A stretch of DNA of 64,000 nt from Clostridia bacterium (GCA_017517685.1 JAFWYK010000010.1:256499-320498), one strand, 5' to 3'; shown: positions 18,780 through 26,788, counted from the first letter of the stretch. The notes: generated from the sequence alone by a model not told the origin. Made by a program: numbers and translations.

Positions 18780-19295
18780 ATGGATATTTTAAAATCTATC
18801 GAACATGAACAATTAAAAAATAAAATACCAGAATTAAAAATTGGTAACACAGTTAGAGTTCACGTAAGAATTAAAGAAGGAAATAAAGAAAGAATCCAAG
18901 TATTCGAAGGAATTATAATTAAAAAACAAGGTGGAGGAGTTAATGCTACATTTACAGTAAGAAGAATCTCTTACGGTGTAGGTGTTGAAAAAACATTCTT
19001 AGTTCACTCACCAATGGTTGAAAAAGTTGAATTAGTTAGAGTAGGTAAAGCTAGAAGAGCTAAATTATACTACTTAAGAGAAAGAGTTGGTAAAGCTGCT
19101 AAAACTAAAGAAAAAGTTGGAGCAAGAATCGAAGACAGAGAAATTGTTGTTAAAGAAGAAATCGTTCCAGGTGAATCTGTAGCTGAAGAAGTTGTTACAG
19201 AAGAATCAGTAGCAGAAGCAGTAGAAGCTAACAAAGTAGTTGAAGAAGCTAAAGCAGCTGAAGAAGCAAAAAAAGCTGAAACAACAGAAGAATAA
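18780..19295 (+). CDS. rplS: 50S ribosomal protein bL19 with long acidic C-terminal tail
   Basis: The core (about residues 1-115) is canonical bL19, including [32 protein letters not shown] and [18 protein letters not shown]. It then continues for about 50 more residues rich in Glu, Ala and Val, making 171 residues against about 115 for most bL19 proteins. The start at 18780 is chosen because AGGAGG ends about 6 nt upstream; the open frame extends to 18735 without a site. bL19 sits at the 30S-50S interface, so the tail could project toward the intersubunit region or solvent. Confidence 0.95.
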   Translation: MDILKSIEHEQLKNKIPELKIGNTVRVHVRIKEGNKERIQVFEGIIIKKQGGGVNATFTVRRISYGVGVEKTFLVHSPMVEKVELVRVGKARRAKLYYLRERVGKAAKTKEKVGARIEDREIVVKEEIVPGESVAEEVVTEESVAEAVEANKVVEEAKAAEEAKKAETTEE

Positions 19296-19305
19296 TTTTT
19301 AAAAT

Positions 19306-19340
19306 AAAAAGATATTAGTTTAAATACTAATATCTTTTTT
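19306..19340 (+). terminator. Terminator after rplS
   Basis: AAAAAGATATTAGT pairs with ACTAATATCTTTTTT around a 6-nt loop, followed by T residues. Confidence 0.88.
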
Positions 19341-19414
19341 TGTTTTTATTATATTGAAAATAAGTATTACATATGGTTAAATTAATTATATAAATCATAT
19401 TAGGAGAGAGAATT

Positions 19415-20131
19415 ATGGATAATGAAGAAAATAACCCAATTCAAGAAGAAAACTCAAAATTAAAATCTAAAGGTTTAAAATATCTAATTCCATTATTACT
19501 ATTTATTGGTGGTTTGATACTTATTAGAACGCAACCTTTTGTTGCACTTGCAGTATTGGGGAGTATGGTTCCTTGGGTATTTATAGGAGGCTTTGTTGTT
19601 GGTTATATAATACTACTTGCTAATTCTGATGTTGTTGGAAAAAATGAGAGACTTTATAATCCAGAACGTGGAAATAAACATTTAAAAACTTTAGGTGTGT
19701 ATATATTAGTATTTATAGTATTAATGGTTGTATCTATAATATCAGTATTTTTACCATTTAGTGCTAAAAGTAGAGGGGAATTTGTAAAAGTTAATGGTGC
19801 TGAAATACCTACATTAGAAAAGTATACTCAATATAATGGTGAAATTCTTATGGATACTATAAATTCTGGTGTAGAAAATGGTGTGAAATTAAAAGTTGTT
19901 ACAATTATATATAAAAACGATATTCCTACAGCGTTTTTAAAAGATTTTACTGATGGATTAAAGGGAGATGGATATGCAGAAGTCACAAAAGGCGAAGGAA
20001 CAATGTTTGTGAAAAACAATGAAAATGATGGCTTTTCATATGTATATATTACTGGTTCAAATAAAGAGATTGAATATGGAGCATCGAAAAGTGGTACATA
20101 TGATCTTATATTAGATAGACAAAAACATTAA
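19415..20131 (+). CDS. Hypothetical membrane protein
   Basis: The 238-residue protein has a short acidic cytoplasmic N-terminus (MDNEENNPIQEEN), three hydrophobic segments (about 24-42, 45-68 and 90-115) and a soluble C-terminal domain of about 120 residues, probably extracytoplasmic. No catalytic motif is recognised. It has a GGAGAG ribosome site and stands alone between the rplS terminator and the tRNA-Gly promoter. The function is unknown. Confidence 0.7.
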   Translation: MDNEENNPIQEENSKLKSKGLKYLIPLLLFIGGLILIRTQPFVALAVLGSMVPWVFIGGFVVGYIILLANSDVVGKNERLYNPERGNKHLKTLGVYILVFIVLMVVSIISVFLPFSAKSRGEFVKVNGAEIPTLEKYTQYNGEILMDTINSGVENGVKLKVVTIIYKNDIPTAFLKDFTDGLKGDGYAEVTKGEGTMFVKNNENDGFSYVYITGSNKEIEYGASKSGTYDLILDRQKH

Positions 20132-20154
20132 TTTAAAAAGTTTTAAAAAATCTC

Positions 20155-20183
20155 TTGACAAAATAAATCAAATACATTATAAT
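20155..20183 (+). promoter_or_regulatory. Consensus promoter of the tRNA-Gly pair
   Basis: Perfect TTGACA (20155-20160), 17-nt spacer and perfect TATAAT (20178-20183), about 22 nt before the first tRNA. This is the strongest promoter seen in the window. Confidence 0.85.
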
Positions 20184-20204
20184 TTATACTTGTCAGGGGA
20201 CAAC

Positions 20205-20278
<74 letters not shown>

Positions 20279-20300
20279 ATAAAACTCTGACAAGCTACAT

Positions 20301-20374
<74 letters not shown>

Positions 20375-20424
20375 GAAGAATTAGTCATTGTATTAGAAAT
20401 TGATCTAGTATGATGGCTTTTTTG

Positions 20425-20453
20425 TTGCTAAAAAAGCATAAAAATGCTATAAT
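20425..20453 (+). promoter_or_regulatory. Promoter of the third tRNA-Gly
   Basis: TTGCTA (20425-20430), 17-nt spacer, TATAAT (20448-20453). It gives the third tRNA its own transcription unit. Confidence 0.7.
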
Positions 20454-20467
20454 TAAATAGTAGATAC

Positions 20468-20541
<74 letters not shown>

Positions 20542-20546
20542 CCCAG

Positions 20547-20602
20547 AGCTTATAACTCGATACTGTTCAAAATCTTGAAAGTATTGATTTATAAGCTTTT
20601 TT
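20547..20602 (+). terminator. Long-hairpin terminator after tRNA-Gly copy 3
   Basis: AGCTTATAA pairs with TTATAAGCT across an inner ATACT/AGTAT hairpin, followed by a T-run. Confidence 0.75.
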
Positions 20603-20607
20603 AATAC

Positions 20608-20728
20608 GGAGAGGGACTGAAAATACTTATTTTTTGTCACCAAATAGGTCAACAAGAGGTGCTTAGGAAACTCGCTATCTGCTGCGAGAGAAGAAGTACA
20701 AAAAGCTTGCTTCTGGTTACCCGCTCCA
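20608..20728 (+). ncRNA. Unassigned structured RNA region between two terminators
   Basis: A non-coding stretch is closed by GGAGAGGG (20608-20615) against CCCGCTCC (20720-20727), seven of eight positions pairing, and ends CTCCA like a tRNA. Inside are the hairpins CTCGC/GCGAG (20671-20675/20684-20688) and AGAAG/CTTCT (20692-20696/20710-20714). No TTCGANT T-loop is present, so it is not a normal tRNA. A terminator follows. No promoter is clear, so expression may need read-through from the tRNA. It could also be a decayed tRNA or att remnant. Confidence 0.35.
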
Positions 20729-20734
20729 AATATA

Positions 20735-20771
20735 AAAATTTGTTGTCATTAATTTGGCAACAAATTTTTTA
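20735..20771 (+). terminator. Terminator after the structured region
   Basis: AAATTTGTTGtC pairs with GgCAACAAATTT, followed by a T-run. Confidence 0.8.
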
Positions 20772-20791
20772 TTAAAATAATTATAAAAATA

Positions 20792-20819
20792 TGTAACCTT
20801 TTTATAAATTAAACTACTA
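20792..20819 (+). promoter_or_regulatory. Possible ECF-sigma promoter of the sigma operon
   Basis: TGTAAC at 20792-20797 followed by a C/T-rich start of the spacer and CTAC at 20814-20817 resembles ECF-type -35/-10 elements (AAC core, 16-nt spacing). No sigma-A promoter is evident here, so autoregulation by the encoded sigma factor is plausible. Confidence 0.4.
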
Positions 20820-20855
20820 TATAAATGAAAGATATCTTAAGTTAAGGAGTTATTA

Positions 20856-21353
20856 ATGGGCAAAAAAAATAGTATTAATTTAGATGAAATAATAGATGAA
20901 TTTACTCCATATGTGAAAAAAGTAATTGATAATATGGTTGGTAATAATTTAAGTTATGAAGATAAAGAAGAAATATTGACAGATACTTTTTTTATATTAT
21001 GGAAAAATAGAAACAGTGAAATTAAATATTTAGATTCATATATAGCTGGAATTGCTAAAAATTTAGTAAAAGAAAAATTTAAAAAATGTAATATAACTTA
21101 TAATATTGAAGACTATGAAAATAATATTGGATATTTTGATGAGTTAGAGATGTTTTCTGAAGAAAGAGAAAAAATTAATAATTTGGAAATAGGGTATAAA
21201 GCATTAAATGAAATGGAACTTAAATTAATTAGTTTGTTTTATTATTCTTCCAAATCAATAAAAGAAATTGCAAAAGAATTAAAGATGTCTGAAACAAATG
21301 TAAAAACAAAACTTTTTAGAATAAGAAAAAAATTAAAAAAAATTTTAATGTAA
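20856..21353 (+). CDS. ECF-type RNA polymerase sigma factor
   Basis: The 165-residue protein has sigma region 2 (SYEDKEEILTDTFFILWKN, about residues 40-58) and region 4 with a helix-turn-helix (SIKEIAKELKMSETNVKTKL, about 130-150). The lack of regions 1 and 3 is typical of ECF factors. An AAGGAG site precedes the ATG. The next gene, 13 bp downstream, encodes a single-pass membrane protein of the anti-sigma type, so the pair probably forms a signal-responsive switch. The signal is unknown. Confidence 0.9.
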   Translation: MGKKNSINLDEIIDEFTPYVKKVIDNMVGNNLSYEDKEEILTDTFFILWKNRNSEIKYLDSYIAGIAKNLVKEKFKKCNITYNIEDYENNIGYFDELEMFSEEREKINNLEIGYKALNEMELKLISLFYYSSKSIKEIAKELKMSETNVKTKLFRIRKKLKKILM

Positions 21354-21366
21354 AGGAGGCGATAAT

Positions 21367-22782
21367 ATGGATAATAAAGAATTAAAGGATAAAGTAAAAT
21401 TTAAAATAATTATGTCTGAAATAGATAATGAAGAAAGAAAAAAATATAAAAAAGTAAGATTTATAAAAAATATTGCTGCTGTTGCATGCTTTGTATTTCT
21501 TATTGGTGGAGTTACTCTTTCAGATGCGATATCAGAAAAAATATATGATATATATAATTTTAGAAAACAATACACAATAGAAACAAAACTTCCAGAAGAA
21601 GTTGTAAATGATGAACAAAAATTAGAAGAAGTCTTAAATAATAAAAATTCTATTATAAAATGGGATGAAAATGCAGCAGATATTATAGAGAGTAATAATG
21701 TAGAAATAGATATAACAGAAGTTGCTATGGATGATTATTACATGAGTTTTTATGCAGATATTAATTTCTCAACAGACGTAACAGATAAAATGAAATTAGA
21801 AGATATTTATCTGGTAAGATTTCCAGATCTAGTTATTAAAGACGAAAACGATAATATATTATTCTGCATGGAAGAAAATAAATTAAAAGAAATATTTAAA
21901 ACAGATAATTTGAATATTATAAGAAATAATCCTAAATATTGTATAAGTGAAGTTACACGTTATGGTTTTGACATGTATAATAAATTAGGAACAAATCCAT
22001 ATAAAACATATTATCATTTAAATACAAGGCAACCTAGTATATACCCAAAATCTAAAAAACTTATTTTTGAATTTACTAAAATTGCATTGGATGCGCCAGA
22101 AGCATCTATTGGAATTGATGATAAACATTATCTTCATCAAGATCAAAGATTAACTGTAGTTGGAAATTGGAAAATAGAAGTTGATGTTCCAAGTAAGTAT
22201 TATAAAAGAGAAAATGTAATTTCTTATAAAGAAATTGAAAAAAATTTGAATTCAAAAAATGAATTGTTATATTGTTATTATGAAGATGGGTTAATGCATG
22301 CTTTATTTTATTTAGAATCTGAACAAAGAAGAACAGGTCCTTGGGGAAGTGCAAAGTTAGGCGATATGTTAGCAGGATTTGAAATAGAACCGACAGTTAG
22401 AAATTATATTACTTATAAAATTTGTACTTCTGATGAATTTAAAAAAATGGAAGCTTGGCAAGAAGAAATATATTATATTGAAGACTATTATATTGAAAAT
22501 TCTAAAGGAGAGAAGTCAAAAGAAGCTGGACTTTTAAAATTAATTGAAAATAAAATGGTATCAGTTTCAAAAACAAGATGGTCAGGTGGAACATATGTAA
22601 AAAATGGAATATTGAGAGATAGTAATACACCAGGAAAAGATGAGAATGGAAAATGGTATTCTCCACATGGAGTTGAATTTGATATTGATAAAGATAAATT
22701 AACAGATGAAATGACTATTAAAATTAGGTATCTTGGAAGAAATATTGAGTTTAAACTAGAAAAGATGAAAGGAGATGAGTAA
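21367..22782 (+). CDS. Putative anti-sigma factor, DUF4179-like membrane protein
   Basis: A cytoplasmic N-terminal segment of about 34 charged residues precedes one membrane helix (about 37-55, AAVACFVFLIGGVTLS) and a large extracytoplasmic domain of about 410 residues. This topology and its position directly after an ECF sigma gene match the DUF4179/RsiV-like anti-sigma proteins of Bacillota. The cytoplasmic part would hold the sigma factor, and the outer part would sense an envelope signal. The family assignment rests on topology and context rather than a specific motif. Confidence 0.7.
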   Translation: MDNKELKDKVKFKIIMSEIDNEERKKYKKVRFIKNIAAVACFVFLIGGVTLSDAISEKIYDIYNFRKQYTIETKLPEEVVNDEQKLEEVLNNKNSIIKWDENAADIIESNNVEIDITEVAMDDYYMSFYADINFSTDVTDKMKLEDIYLVRFPDLVIKDENDNILFCMEENKLKEIFKTDNLNIIRNNPKYCISEVTRYGFDMYNKLGTNPYKTYYHLNTRQPSIYPKSKKLIFEFTKIALDAPEASIGIDDKHYLHQDQRLTVVGNWKIEVDVPSKYYKRENVISYKEIEKNLNSKNELLYCYYEDGLMHALFYLESEQRRTGPWGSAKLGDMLAGFEIEPTVRNYITYKICTSDEFKKMEAWQEEIYYIEDYYIENSKGEKSKEAGLLKLIENKMVSVSKTRWSGGTYVKNGILRDSNTPGKDENGKWYSPHGVEFDIDKDKLTDEMTIKIRYLGRNIEFKLEKMKGDE

Positions 22783-22783
22783 A

Positions 22784-23659
22784 ATGAATAAAAAATTTAA
22801 AAATATATTAAAAATTATTATTATTTTATTTATTCTCCTATTAGTAAATTTCAGTAAGGTATATGCTTTGGAAGAACAAATGATAGAAAAATATTATAAG
22901 AAAATTGAAACAGAAGATGGAGTTTTTTACAAAAGGAAATCTTTAAAAGAACTTGATGATCTACATATTTCTATGAATTCATCAGGAATAAGTACGAAGA
23001 TTTATGACGATTATCTAAAATTAAAAGAAATTATAGAAGAAAAGGTAGATACTTTAATAAAAGAATATATTTCCAAAGATTATACTGAAAATCAAAGAAT
23101 AAGAGAAGATTATAAAGTTTTTACTGAGCAAATTTATTCAATAAGTGAAGAAAAACCATATGTAGATGGCGATGATATCGTAGCAGTAGTTGAGATTTAT
23201 GTTCATCCAATAGATGGAAATAATAGTTATTGGAATGAGAATTTTTCAAATAATGAACTATATTATGACAAATACAAAGATGAATACTCAGTGTATATTT
23301 ATTATTTCATAAGACTTTCAAAAAATTTAGAAACTGGTGAATATGAAATTGTATATATTGATTTAGAACCAGAAAATTATGATCAAGCTATCATAGATTT
23401 AAAAGAAAAAGGACTTGATTTAGAAAATTTAGATGTTAAAAAACTTCTAAATACAAATTATGCTGATGAAATAAAAGCTGTTTCTAGTACCAATACAATT
23501 GTAGACTCTACAGAAAATAATGAATATAATAGTAAACAAGTACAAGAAATAAAAAACATTTCAAATGTAATTAGATATGTGAGTGTAGCCATTTTAATAA
23601 TAATTATAATTATATTTATTATTAAATTTAATAAAAATAGAAAGGATGAAAATATTTAA
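22784..23659 (+). CDS. Membrane protein of the ECF sigma operon, unknown function
   Basis: The protein has an N-terminal signal or anchor helix (about 5-25), an acidic extracytoplasmic domain of about 220 residues, and a C-terminal membrane helix (about 262-282, many Ile) with a short basic tail. No catalytic motif was recognised. The ATG at 22784 is chosen because GGAG lies 9 nt upstream; the in-frame ATG at 22775 directly abuts that site. The start follows the anti-sigma stop by 1 bp, so translation is coupled. It is likely a third component or target of the sigma system. Confidence 0.7.
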   Translation: MNKKFKNILKIIIILFILLLVNFSKVYALEEQMIEKYYKKIETEDGVFYKRKSLKELDDLHISMNSSGISTKIYDDYLKLKEIIEEKVDTLIKEYISKDYTENQRIREDYKVFTEQIYSISEEKPYVDGDDIVAVVEIYVHPIDGNNSYWNENFSNNELYYDKYKDEYSVYIYYFIRLSKNLETGEYEIVYIDLEPENYDQAIIDLKEKGLDLENLDVKKLLNTNYADEIKAVSSTNTIVDSTENNEYNSKQVQEIKNISNVIRYVSVAILIIIIIIFIIKFNKNRKDENI

Positions 23660-23723
23660 TTATTTAATAAATTACGTATAAGTTTTTTCAGTAAATATGA
23701 TAGCAAAATTAAAAATTCGATTT

Positions 23724-23755
23724 AGAACTCTTACAGAAGTAAGGGTTCTATTTTG
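23724..23755 (+). terminator. Terminator of the ECF sigma operon
   Basis: AGAACTCTTAC pairs with GTAAGGGTTCT, with one mismatch, around an AGAA loop, followed by a T-rich tail. Confidence 0.75.
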
Positions 23756-23821
23756 TGTTTTTGGCAATCATTCCAAATGCATATGTTAAATTATAAAAAA
23801 GATTATTTGTTAACATAACTA

Positions 23822-23850
23822 TTGTGTGGGAGATTAAAATTTGATATAAT
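23822..23850 (+). promoter_or_regulatory. Promoter of luxS
   Basis: TTGTGT (23822-23827), 17-nt spacer, TATAAT (23845-23850). It leaves a leader of roughly 80 nt before luxS in which I see no known riboswitch. Confidence 0.6.
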
Positions 23851-23935
23851 TGATTTGTATTAAATTTGTCAAGAAATTTTGGCGGAAATTTTTTTGATAT
23901 CTTTTAAAAATTAATAGAGAAAGGTATAAAAGAAA

Positions 23936-24424
23936 ATGGAAAAAATTGAAAGTTTTAAAGTAAATCACGAATTATTAAAAAGAGGAATTTATGTATCAAG
24001 AAGGGATTATGACAATAAGACTGGTAATGTTATAGCGACAACATTTGATATTAGAATGAAAGAACCTAATAGAGAACCAGTAATTAATATTGCAGAGATA
24101 CATACAATTGAACATTTAGGAGCAACTTTTTTAAGAAATCATCCTAAATATAAGAATGAAACTATCTATTTTGGACCAATGGGATGTAGAACAGGTTTCT
24201 ATGTAATCTTTAAAGGTGAATTAGATTCAAAAGATATTGTTGAAATAATTAAAGAAATGTTTAGTTTTATTGCTGAATATGAAGGAGAAGTTCCAGGAGC
24301 TGATCCTGTATCATGTGGTAATTATTTAGATATGAATTTACCAAATGCAAAATTTGAGGCAAAAAAATATTTAGACGAGACATTATTAAATATTAAAGAA
24401 GAAAATCTAGTTTATCCAGAATAA
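23936..24424 (+). CDS. luxS: S-ribosylhomocysteine lyase LuxS
   Basis: LuxS cleaves S-ribosylhomocysteine to homocysteine and the AI-2 precursor DPD in the activated methyl cycle. The metal-binding HTIEHLGA motif (about residues 55-62) and the FGPMGCRTGFYVI segment containing the active-site and metal Cys are present, as is a GADPVSCGNY-type C-terminal motif. It is 162 residues, a normal length. No pfs or methionine genes are adjacent, so it stands alone. The ribosome site is weak (AAAGG further upstream). Confidence 0.95.
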   Translation: MEKIESFKVNHELLKRGIYVSRRDYDNKTGNVIATTFDIRMKEPNREPVINIAEIHTIEHLGATFLRNHPKYKNETIYFGPMGCRTGFYVIFKGELDSKDIVEIIKEMFSFIAEYEGEVPGADPVSCGNYLDMNLPNAKFEAKKYLDETLLNIKEENLVYPE

Positions 24425-24491
24425 ATTGATTGAAATAAGATCTAGTATATGTTAAAGTGTTAATATAAGTATATACAAAAGGAGAGAAAAA

Positions 24492-25121
24492 ATGACTTTA
24501 TTAGATGAATTAGAAAGAATAGTTGGCGTTGGTGAACATGTAATTTATAGAGGAAAACCAGATAAAAAATGTTTCATATATGAATCAATTTTTAATCCAA
24601 TGTTACCGATAGCATTAATATGGGGGATTTTAGATTTTGGATTTATGTTTGGTGCAACTTCTGCAACATCAGGAGCAGGATTTAGTGGAATGCTAATGTT
24701 TTTAATACCATTTTTTGCGTTACATTTAATGCCTGTATGGATTTATTTAGGTGGTGTACTTTTATCTGCTGCAAGACATAGAAATACAGCTTACATAGTA
24801 ACAGATCAAGCAATATATGTTGCAAAAGGTGTTTTTTCACATACAATTACAAGAAAACCATTTGCTGAATTATCATACATAAATATACATAGAGGAGTAT
24901 TTGATAGAATGTTTGGAGTTGGTGATGTTATAGCAACAACAAATCAAAGAGATTCAAATGGACATCCTATATGTGTAAGAATTGAAAGTATAGTAGAATA
25001 TCTAGAAGTATATGAAAAAGTTAAAAAATTACAAACTGATATTTATGCAGATACTATGTATCCAAATGATTTAAGACCAGAAGAAAATCATGGATATAAT
25101 ACACAATATAAAGGATTTTAG
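24492..25121 (+). CDS. PH-domain (YdbT/bPH2-like) membrane protein
   Basis: Two hydrophobic segments (about 38-58 and 70-97) are followed by a bacterial PH-like domain with YIVTDQAIYVAKGVFSHTI, then PFAELSYINIHRGVFDRMFG and VGDVIATT, the signature of YdbS/YdbT-type proteins. The 209-residue protein is probably membrane-embedded with a cytoplasmic PH domain. The function of the family is unclear. It has a GGAGAG site and ends at a strong terminator. Confidence 0.8.
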   Translation: MTLLDELERIVGVGEHVIYRGKPDKKCFIYESIFNPMLPIALIWGILDFGFMFGATSATSGAGFSGMLMFLIPFFALHLMPVWIYLGGVLLSAARHRNTAYIVTDQAIYVAKGVFSHTITRKPFAELSYINIHRGVFDRMFGVGDVIATTNQRDSNGHPICVRIESIVEYLEVYEKVKKLQTDIYADTMYPNDLRPEENHGYNTQYKGF

Positions 25122-25128
25122 AATATAG

Positions 25129-25158
25129 CCCTTACTTATCAAGTAAGGGTGTTTTTTT
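25129..25158 (+). terminator. Terminator after the PH-domain gene
   Basis: CCCTTACTT / AAGTAAGGG perfect 9-bp repeat with a T-run. The first GC-rich cassette begins directly after it. Confidence 0.9.
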
Positions 25159-25165
25159 ATCATAT

Positions 25166-25194
25166 TTGACGTTTACATAAATAAGTGGTATAAT
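25166..25194 (+). promoter_or_regulatory. Promoter of GC-rich cassette A
   Basis: TTGACG (25166-25171), 17-nt spacer, TATAAT (25189-25194) with an extended -10 TGG. The GTGGTATAATA core is repeated at the next cassette. Confidence 0.75.
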
Positions 25195-25210
25195 AGCAAA
25201 AGTAACTTTT

Positions 25211-25271
25211 TGAAACCAAAGGACTTTAGTGTTTGGAGGTTTCATAGCCTCCAAGCATATTGAATGGAGGG
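25211..25271 (+). promoter_or_regulatory. Candidate translational RNA switch in the leader of cassette A
   Basis: Four segments can pair alternatively. TGAAACC (25211-25217) is complementary to GGTTTCA (25238-25244). TTGGAGG (25233-25239) is complementary to CCTCCAA (25248-25254). CCTCCA is also complementary to the Shine-Dalgarno TGGAGG (25265-25270). The first pairing excludes the second and would free CCTCC to mask the ribosome site. The pairings are visible in sequence; the regulation is inferred. Confidence 0.45.
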
Positions 25272-25279
25272 AAGACATC

Positions 25280-25825
25280 ATGGATAAGTCAATCAACTTT
25301 ATGGAATTCGTTACCCAAAATCAGCCGCCATGCGTGCCTGGAACCAAATTGTATTGGTTTGATGAAGAAACTGGAGAACTTCGCTTAGATGATCGTGGAA
25401 TTGAATCCATTGTGTTAGATAGCGATTGGAAATGGAAGATTATTGATCCAGACAATGGAGAAATTGTAGAACCGAATACCAACCAGTATTTCTGCATCAC
25501 CAAAGAAGATGCAAAAAAGTTCCGAGATGCTATTGGCGAAGTTAAATATGCAATTTTCGAGCATGATCCGAATGGTGACATTACCTTTGAGGATGAAAAT
25601 TATACCTATGTTAAGTTGAAAATCTTTAACGCGTGTGATATGGACATTGATCAGTGCTATATTGATTATGTCGTAGATACAGATGAAGAAGTACAACCTG
25701 GTATGGCGGTATGGTTCGGAAGGTCTGCATATCAAATTCTCGAAAATGGTGTTCGCACTGGTGGTTGCATTAAAGCAAAAACCAAAGAAACCAAACGAGT
25801 TTTGGAAGATGCATTTGAAGAGTAA
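25280..25825 (+). CDS. GC-rich orphan cassette A protein, unknown function
   Basis: The 181-residue soluble acidic protein is not recognised. It begins MDKSINFMEFVTQNQPP and has many W, Y, D and E residues, with short beta-prone stretches (PGTKLYWFDEETGEL, NQYFCITKEDAKKF, YTYVKLKIFNA). There is no signal peptide or membrane helix. Codon use is more GC-rich than the neighbours. The start at 25280 is set by GGAGGG 8-9 nt upstream; the open frame to 25229 runs through the leader hairpin. It has its own promoter and terminator and no operon partner, like a phage moron or small mobile cassette. Confidence 0.75.
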   Translation: MDKSINFMEFVTQNQPPCVPGTKLYWFDEETGELRLDDRGIESIVLDSDWKWKIIDPDNGEIVEPNTNQYFCITKEDAKKFRDAIGEVKYAIFEHDPNGDITFEDENYTYVKLKIFNACDMDIDQCYIDYVVDTDEEVQPGMAVWFGRSAYQILENGVRTGGCIKAKTKETKRVLEDAFEE

Positions 25826-25842
25826 GATTGATAAACCTAAAT

Positions 25843-25870
25843 GGGCTCCTGGTACTACGCCAGGGGCTTT
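25843..25870 (+). terminator. Hairpin after cassette A
   Basis: GCTCCTGG (25845-25852) pairs with CCAGGGGC (25860-25867), including one G-T wobble. The T-run is short (TTT), so termination may be partial. Confidence 0.6.
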
Positions 25871-25905
25871 ATCATTTGTAAAAGAAAGGTAACATATATA
25901 GAATT

Positions 25906-25934
25906 TTGCATATTTTATGTAAATGTGGTATAAT
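25906..25934 (+). promoter_or_regulatory. Promoter of GC-rich cassette B
   Basis: TTGCAT (25906-25911), 17-nt spacer, TATAAT (25929-25934), extended -10 TGG as in cassette A. Confidence 0.75.
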
Positions 25935-26019
25935 ATATATAACCATTTTTAACAGGTGCTCCATATTAGCGTATGCTTAAAAAACAATGGACATCAATAA
26001 TTATTTAGGAGGTATAAAA

Positions 26020-26751
26020 ATGGCTAACATGATCAATGCACTCGAAACCCTGAAGAAGGATGGCGCTGTCCGGGTCTACCCTGGTATGATCGCGGTTTGG
26101 CCGCAGTTCAAGCAGGAAGAAGCTCTCAACCTCATGGAACTCGCACCGAAGTTCAATGGTCGCTATGCGACGAATAACTCAACGGCTTGCTTTGTCCATG
26201 AAAATGAGGTCTTCGTTACCCCGTACACCCGCGCTGTCATCGCAACTCTCCGTAGCTTCGGTTTCACCGACGATTACTTCTACGTTCCTTTCAGCAACGG
26301 GGACTACCCGAAGCATGAAGAATCCAAGTGGAAGTATCTCAGACAGCAGGCTGAAGTTGCCTACCAGGAAGAATTCACTGCGGATTGCTACGCTTACTGC
26401 GACAAGCACGGCTATGGCACCATCAGCGATGAAACCCTGGCAAACTGCTTCGAAATGCCTGCAACCGGTGTGGCGGTAAAGCACCTCTACTTTGAGGATA
26501 CCTATTACCCTGCCATTTCCCGTTGTCTGGACTGCGTCGCTATCGATCGCATCGGACGTTTCTGTACCAACAATGGCCGCGTGGTCTTCGTTTACCGCAA
26601 TGGTAAGACCTATGTTGCCAAGGGCTACAAGATTCTCTCCGAGCTTCGTTCTGCCGGCTACAAGGAGTCTGGTCTCTTCGTTCCGTTCTCTAACGGTGAA
26701 GCTATCCAGGATCCTGTTCTGAAGGCGCGTTGGGATGCAATTTCTAAGTAA
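26020..26751 (+). CDS. GC-rich orphan cassette B protein with internal domain duplication
   Basis: This 243-residue soluble protein is not recognised. It contains two related units of about 60-65 residues, in its first and last thirds. Both share a TNN motif, an FV/FVY strand, a LRSxGY/F turn, then FVPFSNG (or YVPFSNG), and a final KW/RW near the unit end. The middle links them with charged, Cys-containing sequence. One counted 60-base line (26041-26100) has 35 G+C against 16 in a feoB line (28081-28140), so it is compositionally foreign. The start is set by AGGAGG 7 nt upstream. It is monocistronic with its own promoter and stacked terminators. Confidence 0.78.
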   Translation: MANMINALETLKKDGAVRVYPGMIAVWPQFKQEEALNLMELAPKFNGRYATNNSTACFVHENEVFVTPYTRAVIATLRSFGFTDDYFYVPFSNGDYPKHEESKWKYLRQQAEVAYQEEFTADCYAYCDKHGYGTISDETLANCFEMPATGVAVKHLYFEDTYYPAISRCLDCVAIDRIGRFCTNNGRVVFVYRNGKTYVAKGYKILSELRSAGYKESGLFVPFSNGEAIQDPVLKARWDAISK

Positions 26752-26788
26752 GTCATTCTCTTAACAAGCACTGCACGTTTTGAGGCAA

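Noticed and set aside
20612..20626. GGGACTGAAAAT resembling a tRNA-Phe anticodon arm
   Set aside because: The 3' stem half and all other tRNA arms are missing, so it is probably chance or a remnant.
23756..23935. Possible SAM or SAH riboswitch before luxS
   Set aside because: No recognisable aptamer or terminator/antiterminator pair; the leader is short and AT-rich.
26156..26722. Several overlapping ORFs in other frames of cassette B
   Set aside because: High GC lowers stop frequency; they lack ribosome sites, while frame 26020-26751 has promoter, AGGAGG and a duplicated domain.
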